The notes under the pieces were generated by a model that saw nothing but the letters and a program-made list of their open reading frames with translations, was not told the DNA's origin and ran no database searches. A DNA stretch of 15,335 bases from Gammaproteobacteria bacterium. GTDB lineage: Bacteria > Pseudomonadota > Gammaproteobacteria > SZUA-140. Shown in pieces: positions 1 to 6,699 of this stretch (its first letter is position 1; every line of letters starts with the position of its first letter). The DNA lies in contig JALWQD010000275.1 in NCBI GenBank assembly GCA_026994735.1, forward strand, positions 1 to 15,335, in the 5' to 3' direction. A program made the position numbers and the translations under genes.

Positions 1-1343
1 GTATCTCCTCCATCCTGTGGTTTGTTATTGGTACCGGTCTGGGGTCATTCAACGCAGCAAAGCTGGCGTTCCCGGATTTTGTTACCGGCTCAGAGTTTTT
101 CTCATTTGGTCATATGCGTCAGGTACACGTGATGGCGGTCATTTTTGGCTGGATCTCGATGGCCTTCGCCATGGCAATGATGTATATCACGCCAGCCCTG
201 GGTAATACCCGTTTGTGGTCAGAAAAGCTGGGTGTCTGGAACTGTTTCCTCTGGAACTTTGGTCTTTCGCTGGCGCTGACGCTGCTTTGGGCCGGTGTCA
301 GTTCAGGGCGTGAATATTCGGATTTTCCATGGTTTATCGACATCTATGTGCTGTCGTTTATTATCCTGCCGTTGGGTATCAATGTCTGGATGACAGTGAT
401 TCATCGTCGGACGCAGGGTATATATACGACTAACTGGTTTTTTGCCAGCGCTGTTTTCATGGTCTGGATTGTCCTTTTTGTTGGTAATCTGCCGGAATAC
501 TTTCAGCTCACGGGTTTGTCTGAGGCCTATCTGACATGGTGGTTTGCGCATAACGTGCTTGGCCTCTGGATTACTCCGGTTGCGGCTGCTATTGCTTACT
601 ATACGGTGCCGAAGATTACCGGTAATCCACTTTATTCGCATCGAATTGGCCATCTTCACTTCTGGTCAGTTGTGGTTTTCTATTCAACGCCGGCTGCGCA
701 TCATCTGATGTCGTCACCCCTGCCAGAATGGCTGAAATCCTTTGCTTCTGTGGAAGGTGTCTTGATTCTGGTGCCGGCGATTGCCTTTGTTTCAAACCTG
801 ATCCTGACCATGACAGGTAAGTGGCATTATTTTGTTGATAATGTTGAGACCAAGTTCACAATGACGGGTGTCTTGCTCGCTATTCCGCTGAATATGCAGG
901 GTGGTTTTCAGCAAACACGTGCGATTAACTGGTATATCCATGGTACAGGCTGGATTGTGGCTCATGCTCATCTGGCATTACTGGGTTTCTCGACTTTCCT
1001 CGAAGCCGCTGCCGTTTACTATGGCCTGCAGACAATTATGCGCCGCAAGCTGTACTCATTAGCACTGGCTAATTTCCATTTCTGGTTCTTGCTGATCGGC
1101 TTTTGCACATACTGGATCTCAATGACGATTGCCGGCCTTATTCAGGGCGCAGGCAAGATCTATGAAGTGCCATATATTGATGTTGTCATTGCGGAACATC
1201 CCTATATGATTGCTCGTTGGGTTGGCGGCACAATGGTCTTTACCGGTAACATCGTTTGGCTCTATAACATGTGGATGACGGCACGAGAAGGAACGGTGAT
1301 TCCTGAAGGTCGCTTACCACACGAACTCGCCTACGAGCGTTGA
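1..1343 (+). CDS. CcoN-like (cbb3/C-family) heme-copper reductase catalytic subunit, 5' end missing
   Basis: Integral membrane catalytic subunit, open from the first full codon at position 3, so the true start lies upstream; 446 residues are visible. It aligns by eye along its whole length with CcoN. The low-spin heme b histidine is at 126-128. The CuB histidines are in W-W-F-A-H-N (549-551) and the H-H pair (699-704). The two heme histidines of the H-A-H motif are at 963-965 and 969-971. The tyrosine that in CcoN is cross-linked to a CuB histidine is kept (681-683), and the NorB-type FeB glutamate is absent (glycine at that place, as in CcoN). This favours oxygen over NO as substrate. At the position of the glutamate conserved in CcoN (E323 in Pseudomonas stutzeri) a gapless alignment gives glutamine (897-899). 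About ten or more membrane helices are visible. It is followed 29 bases later by a CcoO-like gene. Family assignment is firm; substrate is inference. Confidence 0.9.
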   Translation, partial: ISSILWFVIGTGLGSFNAAKLAFPDFVTGSEFFSFGHMRQVHVMAVIFGWISMAFAMAMMYITPALGNTRLWSEKLGVWNCFLWNFGLSLALTLLWAGVSSGREYSDFPWFIDIYVLSFIILPLGINVWMTVIHRRTQGIYTTNWFFASAVFMVWIVLFVGNLPEYFQLTGLSEAYLTWWFAHNVLGLWITPVAAAIAYYTVPKITGNPLYSHRIGHLHFWSVVVFYSTPAAHHLMSSPLPEWLKSFASVEGVLILVPAIAFVSNLILTMTGKWHYFVDNVETKFTMTGVLLAIPLNMQGGFQQTRAINWYIHGTGWIVAHAHLALLGFSTFLEAAAVYYGLQTIMRRKLYSLALANFHFWFLLIGFCTYWISMTIAGLIQGAGKIYEVPYIDVVIAEHPYMIARWVGGTMVFTGNIVWLYNMWMTAREGTVIPEGRLPHELAYER

Positions 1344-1357
1344 GTCTGGATTAATTA

Positions 1358-1365
1358 GGGAGGAG
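1358..1365 (+). promoter_or_regulatory. Strong ribosome binding site fixing the GTG start at 1373
   Basis: GGGAGGAG lies seven bases before the GTG codon at 1373. No in-frame ATG nearby has a comparable site, so the CcoO-like protein starts at GTG. Confidence 0.75.
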
Positions 1366-1372
1366 TCAAAAA

Positions 1373-2323
1373 GTGGCTTTTAGAGAATATAAGATCGGAG
1401 CACGTATGTTCGGGCTTGCATTGGGCGGATCGATGATGATCACCCTGTATATGCCTAGTCTCGATATTGTTAAGGTCGGCTCGACGGAATATGGCCTGCG
1501 TAAAAGCATGTCATTCGGACGAATCGGTGGCTTCAGCCTTGAGGATCCGTTCCTCAAGGGCTGGAGTAAGCCAAAGACGGTTCTTCTCAAGAAAGACCCT
1601 CTCAGCGGCGCCGATATGGAGCCCACCTATGCCTATGTTTACGAGCCTGGGGTGCGTTTCAATAGCGCCATTCCCCATCCCCGTATTCTCGGTGAAGGTG
1701 TCGAAGAACTGAGCGTTAATGAAGGCCGGATCGGTGAGGCTAATGAGCGGGAAGGTGCTGTTTTCCTGGTCAAGGAAGGACGTTTTAACGGCAAGAAATA
1801 TCCTTATCTTGTCAATGCTACCGCGACCATGAACTGGTCACCGGAGTCTGTCATCAGTTCAGTTTCTGATGACCAGGTTGCGCAAATCGGTTCAGGAAAA
1901 ATCATGTTTGTCCGTGAAGGCTGCTGGTGGTGTCATACACTGCTGCCTGAACAGACGCAGGATTGGCAAGCATTTGGTGCGCCACCACGCTTAGGTGACT
2001 TTAACGGTGAGACACCAACCGCTTTCGGTTCTGATCGTAAGGCTCCTGACTTGCTTCACGTTGGATCACGTAACTCGTCACGAGAGTGGATGATGATGCA
2101 TTTCTTCAATCCACGTCTTGTACAGCCACATTCCATCATGCCCCGTTTTGATTATCTCTGGGGTGAGAAGGATGCTGCGGGAAACAAGATCGATTATGAC
2201 AAGTGGCGCCAGGAGTACACGGAGTATGTTTCAGGTGCTCGTGTCTATCCGCCTGAAGTACCTGACTACGCCGCTGACAGCGATATTCGCAAACTGATTG
2301 ACTTTGTCATCAGCCTGAAATAG
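1373..2323 (+). CDS. CcoO-like membrane-anchored monoheme cytochrome c subunit
   Basis: Probable electron-transfer subunit that hands electrons from its c-type heme to the CcoN-like subunit. A single hydrophobic anchor spans about residues 11-30. One heme c motif, C184-W-W-C-H188, is preceded by R-E-G as in CcoO (V-R-E-G-C here against I-R-E-G-C). The later pattern A-P-D-L...V-G-S-R and F-N-P-R also matches CcoO. M256 in S-I-M-P-R is the likely distal heme ligand. The odd feature is the distance from anchor to heme. In usual CcoO the heme motif lies near residue 65; here it is at 184, so about 120 extra periplasmic residues are inserted. The protein is 316 residues, considerably longer than a typical CcoO. 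The start is GTG with a strong ribosome binding site. It sits directly after the CcoN-like gene and 14 bases before the next gene, so they are very probably co-transcribed. Confidence 0.88.
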   Translation: MAFREYKIGARMFGLALGGSMMITLYMPSLDIVKVGSTEYGLRKSMSFGRIGGFSLEDPFLKGWSKPKTVLLKKDPLSGADMEPTYAYVYEPGVRFNSAIPHPRILGEGVEELSVNEGRIGEANEREGAVFLVKEGRFNGKKYPYLVNATATMNWSPESVISSVSDDQVAQIGSGKIMFVREGCWWCHTLLPEQTQDWQAFGAPPRLGDFNGETPTAFGSDRKAPDLLHVGSRNSSREWMMMHFFNPRLVQPHSIMPRFDYLWGEKDAAGNKIDYDKWRQEYTEYVSGARVYPPEVPDYAADSDIRKLIDFVISLK

Positions 2324-2337
2324 GGGAGAGAAACATC

Positions 2338-2967
2338 ATGGCATGGACATTTTCGAATCCCTTGTATTCACTCTCTGATGAAGAGTTGAATGTCAAGGCA
2401 AGAGACGTTTGGGAAGGGGAAAGTCTTGGCGGTATTATGGAAGACAATCATCGTCTGCCAAAACCGGTTGTTTGGTTATGTGCTTTGACCATTCTGACTG
2501 CTTTCCTGGTAACAGCACCCCTTTGGGGACAGCGTCCGAATGCTGCAATCTATGAAGAGTATGTTGCTCTGATGGATACAGCAGAGGTTCAGGCGCTACC
2601 TGACGATAAGGCGAAAATGGCTTATATCGTCAATAAGGTAAAGGCTCAGGGTTCACCGTGGGCCGCGCTGCAGGATCGCCATCCACTTGAGATGGATGAT
2701 CTGAGAATGATCAAGGGTCAGATCATCGAGCTGAAGAATGCCGGCCTAGACCTCCAGGAATACAATATTCTTGGTAACCAGGTTGTGCTGGCTAACTTTG
2801 AAGGTAACTACAAGGCTGATGGTACCCGTGAGCGCAAACAGCCCTGGTGGGACAAGGGATATACGATTGATATCTTCTATGTCAGCTATTTCTGTATTGC
2901 TGTCATGATTGCTGTCAAGAGGTTGCCCAATCATGAATGGGAACCCGATCATAGCAAGGCCCATTGA
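2338..2967 (+). CDS. Two-helix membrane protein with CcoP-like N-terminus, no heme
   Basis: A 209-residue protein of unknown role, probably a structural subunit of the complex. The first part (residues about 15-60) resembles the N-terminal anchor of CcoP/FixP: an acidic stretch with D-V-W-E-G, then L-P-K-P before a membrane helix at 44-60, followed by P-L-W-G-Q-R-P (61-67). A hydrophilic region of about 110 residues, presumably periplasmic, follows, and then a second helix at about 176-193. There is no CxxCH, so unlike CcoP it should not bind heme c. The protein at 10726 has the same helix, P-x-W-G-x-R-P and W-rich second-helix arrangement without the long insert, which makes the two likely paralogs. 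The ATG at 2338 has GGGGAGAG upstream. Exact function not recognised. Confidence 0.8.
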   Translation: MAWTFSNPLYSLSDEELNVKARDVWEGESLGGIMEDNHRLPKPVVWLCALTILTAFLVTAPLWGQRPNAAIYEEYVALMDTAEVQALPDDKAKMAYIVNKVKAQGSPWAALQDRHPLEMDDLRMIKGQIIELKNAGLDLQEYNILGNQVVLANFEGNYKADGTRERKQPWWDKGYTIDIFYVSYFCIAVMIAVKRLPNHEWEPDHSKAH

Positions 2968-2994
2968 TTGATTATTGAGTAGTAGCCTGATTAT

Positions 2995-3002
2995 AGGAGG
3001 AG
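2995..3002 (+). promoter_or_regulatory. Strong ribosome binding site for a 40-residue peptide
   Basis: AGGAGGAG lies seven bases before the ATG at 3010, a near-ideal site that supports the very short reading frame as a real gene. Confidence 0.7.
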
Positions 3003-3009
3003 TCTGATT

Positions 3010-3132
3010 ATGTTAGAAATCGATAACCCGCCATTGGCAATGTTGACGGCGATCCTTATTGTCTTTACCTGCCCGTTTATCTATAGCTTTTTTATTGATA
3101 AGCACGATAAAGGTAAGATTCCACCCGTGTAG
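3010..3132 (+). CDS. 40-residue single-helix membrane peptide, possible small oxidase subunit
   Basis: A short frame of 40 codons plus stop. One hydrophobic segment spans about residues 9-28, followed by a charged tail (D-K-H-D-K-G-K). The near-perfect ribosome binding site, the position right after three subunit genes and the terminator that follows all favour a real product. Known cbb3 oxidases carry small single-helix subunits such as CcoQ, CcoH or CcoM; the size fits, but I see no residue pattern that proves kinship. It may stabilise the complex at the level of a small helical subunit. Membership of the complex is inference from context. Confidence 0.7.
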   Translation: MLEIDNPPLAMLTAILIVFTCPFIYSFFIDKHDKGKIPPV

Positions 3133-3175
3133 TTTGACGGGCAATGACTGTTCTTTCCTGATGAAGGGGCAGTAG

Positions 3176-3211
3176 ACGATGCCGCTCTCAAAGAGCGGCA
3201 TCGTTGTTTCT
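3176..3211 (+). terminator. Strong intrinsic terminator closing the first gene group
   Basis: A perfect 12-bp stem (ACGATGCCGCTC at 3176-3187 against 3193-3204) with a five-base TCAAA loop is followed by a T-rich tail. It lies 43 bases after the stop of the 40-residue peptide and just before the next gene, so the first four genes may form a separate or more abundant transcript than the genes downstream. Confidence 0.8.
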
Positions 3212-3232
3212 AAAGGATGATCAGCGTAGACT
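3204..3232 (+). promoter_or_regulatory. Possible promoter for the second gene group
   Basis: TTGTTT (3204-3209) and TAGACT (3227-3232) are separated by 17 bases, a weak sigma70-like pair right after the terminator. If it is real, transcription would start near 3239, and the protein at 3217 would then begin at the ATG at 3265. Low confidence because both boxes are imperfect. Confidence 0.25.
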
Positions 3233-3594
3233 TCAATGCAATCGATTTTAACCGTACATGGCATATGACAGAAGCACTTAAAGTGATAGAGCAATCATCG
3301 ACGGGGCAATCCAGTGATCGGATCAGTGGCATCGAAATGACACCCGGTGGTCAAGACGTTGACTACATGACGATCGAAGGTATGCGGGGTCAGGAATATA
3401 GCGTCGGTATCTTTATATTTATGCTCGTCGGTGTTGTTGTTTTTATTGTCATCATTATCTCGTTCATGAAGATGGCATCTAAAAATAATTCCATGCGTCG
3501 CGGTGAACTGATCTTATTCCTCTGGATTATGATAGGGACACTGGTGGCAGTCGCTTTTGGGGCCACTCAATTATTGAGTGGCCGGCTTTTTTAA
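3217..3594 (+). CDS. Small two-helix membrane protein, function unknown
   Basis: 125 residues from the ATG at 3217, or 109 from the in-frame ATG at 3265; neither start has a clear ribosome binding site, so the start is unresolved. The N-terminal half is polar and not recognisable. Two membrane helices follow (about residues 65-87 and 98-118), separated by a short basic loop with R-R-G-E. The last codons are embedded in a terminator hairpin whose T-run supplies the final F and stop codon. No family recognised. Its location between the catalytic subunit group and a CcoS-like gene suggests a subunit or assembly factor of the same complex; that is inference. Confidence 0.7.
   Translation: MISVDFNAIDFNRTWHMTEALKVIEQSSTGQSSDRISGIEMTPGGQDVDYMTIEGMRGQEYSVGIFIFMLVGVVVFIVIIISFMKMASKNNSMRRGELILFLWIMIGTLVAVAFGATQLLSGRLF
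3561..3592 (+). terminator. Intrinsic terminator overlapping the 3' end of a gene
   Basis: GGCCACTCAA (3561-3570) and its perfect complement (3574-3583) form a 10-bp stem with a TTA loop, then GGC and six T. The stem and T-run lie inside the coding sequence that ends at 3594. Since genes continue 10 bases later, it probably attenuates rather than fully stops transcription. Confidence 0.65.
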
Positions 3595-3604
3595 TGGAGT
3601 CAAT

Positions 3605-3886
3605 ATGAAAAATTTTATGCAGTCCTTGCCCGATGGCTGGACAATTTATGTCTGGATGGTAGCCGGTGGCCTGATTATTCTGGCGGCAATTTTCGGTATC
3701 CGCTGGGCCCATAAAAATGAACAGTTTGATGAGGATATCAAATATTTGGTATTTGATGAGAACGATAAGGATAAAATGAGTTCGGAAGAATTCAGAAAGG
3801 CACAAGAGGTCAATAAGAAACAAGTGCAAAGGCGTAAGGAAGTGCTGGCAGAAAAGGCCCGGGAGAAACAGCAGCGGGATGCGTAA
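3605..3886 (+). CDS. CcoS-like oxidase maturation protein with long charged tail
   Basis: 93 residues from the ATG at 3605, which has GGAG eight bases before it; a longer in-frame start at 3578 would overlap the previous gene and lacks a site. One membrane helix (about 14-34) is followed by W34-A-H-K-N-E-Q-F-D42 and then Y47-L-V-F-D51. This matches the FixS/CcoS pattern of helix, W-A...G-Q-F-D-D and a later L-x-F-D-D. CcoS is needed for cofactor insertion into cbb3 oxidases. The C-terminal 40 residues are rich in K, E, R and Q and look like a cytoplasmic coiled coil that ordinary CcoS lacks. The last bases overlap the next gene. Family call is by motif only, moderate confidence. Confidence 0.7.
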   Translation: MKNFMQSLPDGWTIYVWMVAGGLIILAAIFGIRWAHKNEQFDEDIKYLVFDENDKDKMSSEEFRKAQEVNKKQVQRRKEVLAEKAREKQQRDA

Positions 3887-4391
3887 AGGCGAACGTAATA
3901 TCTTTCTTGGTATCGCCCTGACAATTATTGCGTTGATGTTTTTTAATGGCGTACGCCAGCAGCAGGCAAGTACGCAGGACCGTACACTGCCTTTCTATAC
4001 AACGTCTACTGATCAGCAAAACAGACAGGCGATGAATGTTTATAGGCATTATGACTGTAAGTCATGTCATGCGCTATGGACAGTAAAGGATATTATGAGG
4101 ACAGTGCCAGCTCCCGCTCTCGATGGTATCGGTTCCCTGCGTACACGCGACTGGCTTTACAAGTATATGACGGCGACCAAGCCACAAGAAATCCTGCCGA
4201 GCCGTTTAAAAGCAGAATTTCGTATGCCCTCATATGCGACGATGCCAGAAGAGGATATGAAGACACTTGTTGACTATCTTGCCAGTCTGAAAGCACAGGA
4301 TTGGTACTTGAATGACTTGAGACGGTCTGAGTGCCGCAAGTTGACAGGTGACAGTTGTGATCAATTTAAAGTACCGGCAGGTAAGCGATGA
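3879..4391 (+). CDS. Membrane-anchored monoheme cytochrome c
   Basis: 170-residue c-type cytochrome. An uncleaved signal anchor at about residues 8-26 would hold it on the periplasmic face. The heme motif is C60-K-S-C-H64, and M116 in F-R-M-P-S-Y is the likely distal ligand, followed by the usual C-terminal helix (E-D-M-K-T-L-V-D-Y-L). A short extension after the fold contains two cysteines in R-S-E-C and D-S-C-D that could form a disulfide. It starts inside the end of the CcoS-like gene (8-base overlap), and its stop overlaps the start of the next gene, so translation is coupled. Likely role: electron donor to, or a subunit of, the heme-copper complex, taking the place of the cytochrome domains of CcoP. 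Confidence 0.88.
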   Translation: MRKGERNIFLGIALTIIALMFFNGVRQQQASTQDRTLPFYTTSTDQQNRQAMNVYRHYDCKSCHALWTVKDIMRTVPAPALDGIGSLRTRDWLYKYMTATKPQEILPSRLKAEFRMPSYATMPEEDMKTLVDYLASLKAQDWYLNDLRRSECRKLTGDSCDQFKVPAGKR

Positions 4392-4891
4392 CTCGCAAAC
4401 AAGCTAGAATATTTACGGGAGTGGTGGCGGTATTGGCCGGCATGCTGGTTAATTATCTCGGTGACCGCCTGCTTGGTGTATCCGTTGAACTATGGTTGGG
4501 GATTTCTACCTTCAATGGTTTCTGGATTTTGGATATTTTCCTCGTCCCCTTTATCTCCGGTATTGTCGTCGCCGTGATTTTTGGCCTGGGTGGAAAATGG
4601 CTTTGTTACTTGCCTCCAATTTTCGTCCGTCTGATCAGTTATTATAATTTTGCCGGTCCCGAACCTATCCCCGATGGGGCGATGTTATTAAATTTTTATT
4701 TTTGGATATTGATCGTCATTCTTGTCGTTGAAGCCTCCGCATTTGGTGGTGTCGCCGGTGAGTTAATTGTCAAGAAAACATATGGACGACATCCAGAACG
4801 TATTGCCAAGATTGATAAAGAAACCGCGATTGCGGAAAACAGGGCGGCGGCATTAGCGCAGGAAGAGAGGGAAAGTGAGCACAAGGCCTAA
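4388..4891 (+). CDS. Multi-helix membrane protein, function unknown
   Basis: 167 residues with about four hydrophobic segments (near 8-25, 40-68, 75-90 and 103-128) and a charged, alanine-rich C-terminal tail from about 130 that looks helical and cytoplasmic. It starts at an ATGA overlap with the stop of the cytochrome gene and runs 17 bases into the next gene, so it belongs to the same translational unit. No recognisable cofactor motif is present. I do not recognise the family; by context it is an accessory or assembly membrane protein of the reductase cluster. Confidence 0.75.
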   Translation: MTRKQARIFTGVVAVLAGMLVNYLGDRLLGVSVELWLGISTFNGFWILDIFLVPFISGIVVAVIFGLGGKWLCYLPPIFVRLISYYNFAGPEPIPDGAMLLNFYFWILIVILVVEASAFGGVAGELIVKKTYGRHPERIAKIDKETAIAENRAAALAQEERESEHKA

Positions 4892-5957
4892 GCTGCAACG
4901 GAAGGGTGTTAGCCAGGCAGAAAGACAACAGCGTAAGCGATACTTTGCCGCGACACTGGTTAGTTGTGCTGTTATTGCCATGATCGCGGGCACTGCTCAT
5001 GTCGTCAAGCTGGGTTCGAATCGTATGCAGGATATGCAAGATCGTGCCAGTTACCAGATTAGTGAAATGTCCGCACATATTCGTGCTGCCGGTGAGGATA
5101 TCATCCTTCAGGATGATCATGAATACGGACAACAGCAGGCGGTTATGTATACGCCGGAATCAATTACTGCTCTTCTTGCTGCGGCGCAATGGCAGGAAGT
5201 CAATCAACAGATCCTGATTCCTGCCGGGCCATTTAAAATGGGTACCAATCGTAAACGAACAGCGAGTTATGATAAGCCTGAGCATATCGTGCAATTACCA
5301 GCTTATCTGATTGATAAATATCCGGTTACCAATGCTCAATATGCGCGCTACATTATTACTGCTGGTGCAAAAGCACCGCTAAATTGGAAAAACGGAGAGA
5401 TTCCTCGTGGTGAGGCATTACGCCCGGCAACGATGGTTTCCTGGTACAACGCAAGAGACTACTGTCAATGGGCAGGTAAAAGATTGCTGACAGAGGCGGA
5501 ATGGGAAAAGGCAGCGCGCGGTGAAAACGGTCGTTTATGGCCTTGGGGCAATACGATGGACAGTCAGCGCCTGAATACTTACTACAAGGTGGGTTCCACC
5601 AGCGATGTTACGGCTTATCCTGAAGGTGCAAGTATTTATGGCGTTATGGATCTTGCCGGCAATGTCAGTGAATGGGTAGCTGATGATTTTGTCCCATATC
5701 CTGGTACAGGGGCTGACGATGAGGTTTTTGTGGCCAAGGTACCTGTTGCCAAAACGGCTGAAGACAGACGCATGAAGGTTGTTGAGTTCGTTGCTGTTGC
5801 GGCACGTTATAAGGTTCTCCGTGGTGGTTCCTGGAAGAGTGATCCTTTTTCAACTTCGACATATCACCGAAACTATTCCTGGCCACAGTATGCATCCGAT
5901 TTTTTTGGTTTTCGTTGTGGTGCTGACAGGACTATCGAACCCGCTTCACAACACTGA
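4875..5957 (+). CDS. Membrane-anchored FGE-sulfatase-domain protein without catalytic cysteines
   Basis: 360 residues starting at GTG with GAGAGGG just upstream. An N-terminal membrane anchor (about 24-44) is followed by a linker and a formylglycine-generating-enzyme (SUMF1/FGE, PF03781-type) domain from about 110 to 352. The conserved landmarks I-P-A-G-x-F-x-M-G, V-T-N-A-Q-Y, R-L-L-T-E-A-E-W-E, W-P-W-G-N, G-V-x-D-L-A-G-N-V-x-E-W, R-G-G-S-W and G-F-R-C-G-A-D are present. The two copper-binding catalytic cysteines of true FGE (C336 and C341 in the human enzyme) align with S322 and T327, so sulfatase activation is unlikely. A related situation is NirV, an FGE-like protein encoded beside copper nitrite reductase. 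A role in folding or assembly of the periplasmic side of the complex is inference. Confidence 0.88.
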   Translation: MSTRPKLQRKGVSQAERQQRKRYFAATLVSCAVIAMIAGTAHVVKLGSNRMQDMQDRASYQISEMSAHIRAAGEDIILQDDHEYGQQQAVMYTPESITALLAAAQWQEVNQQILIPAGPFKMGTNRKRTASYDKPEHIVQLPAYLIDKYPVTNAQYARYIITAGAKAPLNWKNGEIPRGEALRPATMVSWYNARDYCQWAGKRLLTEAEWEKAARGENGRLWPWGNTMDSQRLNTYYKVGSTSDVTAYPEGASIYGVMDLAGNVSEWVADDFVPYPGTGADDEVFVAKVPVAKTAEDRRMKVVEFVAVAARYKVLRGGSWKSDPFSTSTYHRNYSWPQYASDFFGFRCGADRTIEPASQH

Positions 5958-6021
5958 CAAGATGCACACGGGCCGTTGTTCTGGGTCAAGACAGCAATAT
6001 CACTTAATTTGAGAAAATAAC

Positions 6022-6300
6022 ATGAAGTTGCATGGTATCTGCCGCAAGCAGAAAAAAAGATATGGCATAAAGGTCTACGCTGGCACGTTGCTCGTTATCC
6101 CGTTGTCGCTGTTCAGCGGAAACTGTCTGGCTATCGATAGTTACCGTTATCTGCATGTCACCATTGAAACTCCCTGGCTGATTTTTCTTTTTTTATTACC
6201 CGCAGTACTGGCACCACTAATCTTGATGGCTGTACTTTATTGGCGCTTTGCCGGCAGAAAAAAAGATCACCTGGAAGAAGATAAGGGGCACGATGATTAA
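6022..6300 (+). CDS. Small membrane protein with signal peptide, function unknown
   Basis: 92 residues. The N-terminus is strongly basic (R8-K-Q-K-K-R), followed by a hydrophobic stretch to about 37 that could be a signal peptide or anchor, then a second helix at about 52-75 ending in W-R-F-A-G-R-K-K. The tail is charged with several histidines and acids. Only a weak ribosome binding site (GAGAAA) precedes the ATG. Its stop overlaps the start region of the next gene, so the two are coupled. No family recognised. Confidence 0.65.
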   Translation: MKLHGICRKQKKRYGIKVYAGTLLVIPLSLFSGNCLAIDSYRYLHVTIETPWLIFLFLLPAVLAPLILMAVLYWRFAGRKKDHLEEDKGHDD

Positions 6301-6682
6301 TCACGGAAGGGCTTTTCTCCGTTTTTTTACCTTTGTTGCGCTGATGCTGTGTCTGCTGCCGATGGCATTAACGATGGCCGCTCCGGCAGAGACGAGGGTA
6401 ACGGCAAAAGAGGGTAGTGACCAGGCCGTCATGGAAGCGTTTACAAGAGACCCTATTATTGAAGGTGAAGCCGTTCGTATCGAACTGAAGCAGAAGCATC
6501 AGATCCTCTTTTTTATGGGCGTGTCATTGTTGCTCCTGATCTTGACGACGGCATACTACGGTATTGCCATGGGGGTCTACGGGAAGCAGGTATTCGTGCG
6601 CCATATGGTTTTTGCTGGCTTGGCTGTAACACTGGCAGTGGCGCATTCCATTGTCGCGATAGTCTGGTTCTTTCCCTTCTGA
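6293..6682 (+). CDS. Exported two-helix membrane protein, possible heme b binder
   Basis: 129 residues from the ATG at 6293, chosen because AAGGGG lies just upstream and a signal peptide (1-30, ending M-A-A) then falls at the N-terminus; an in-frame start at 6248 would bury it. After a polar region of about 35 residues two helices follow (70-93 and 104-127). H104 and H118 lie 14 residues apart on the last helix, with H69 just before the first. That spacing is seen in membrane b-type cytochromes, but two helices alone do not prove heme binding. Starts inside the end of the preceding gene. Family not recognised. Confidence 0.65.
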   Translation: MINHGRAFLRFFTFVALMLCLLPMALTMAAPAETRVTAKEGSDQAVMEAFTRDPIIEGEAVRIELKQKHQILFFMGVSLLLLILTTAYYGIAMGVYGKQVFVRHMVFAGLAVTLAVAHSIVAIVWFFPF

Positions 6683-6699
6683 ATCGTTTTTCTGATTAG

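Noticed and set aside
303..659. Long - strand reading frame of 118 codons
   Set aside because: Lies antisense inside the clearly conserved CcoN-like gene and has no recognisable product.
1..1343. NorB-type NO reductase for the catalytic subunit
   Set aside because: The FeB glutamate next to the first CuB histidine is glycine, and the oxidase tyrosine is present, as in CcoN.
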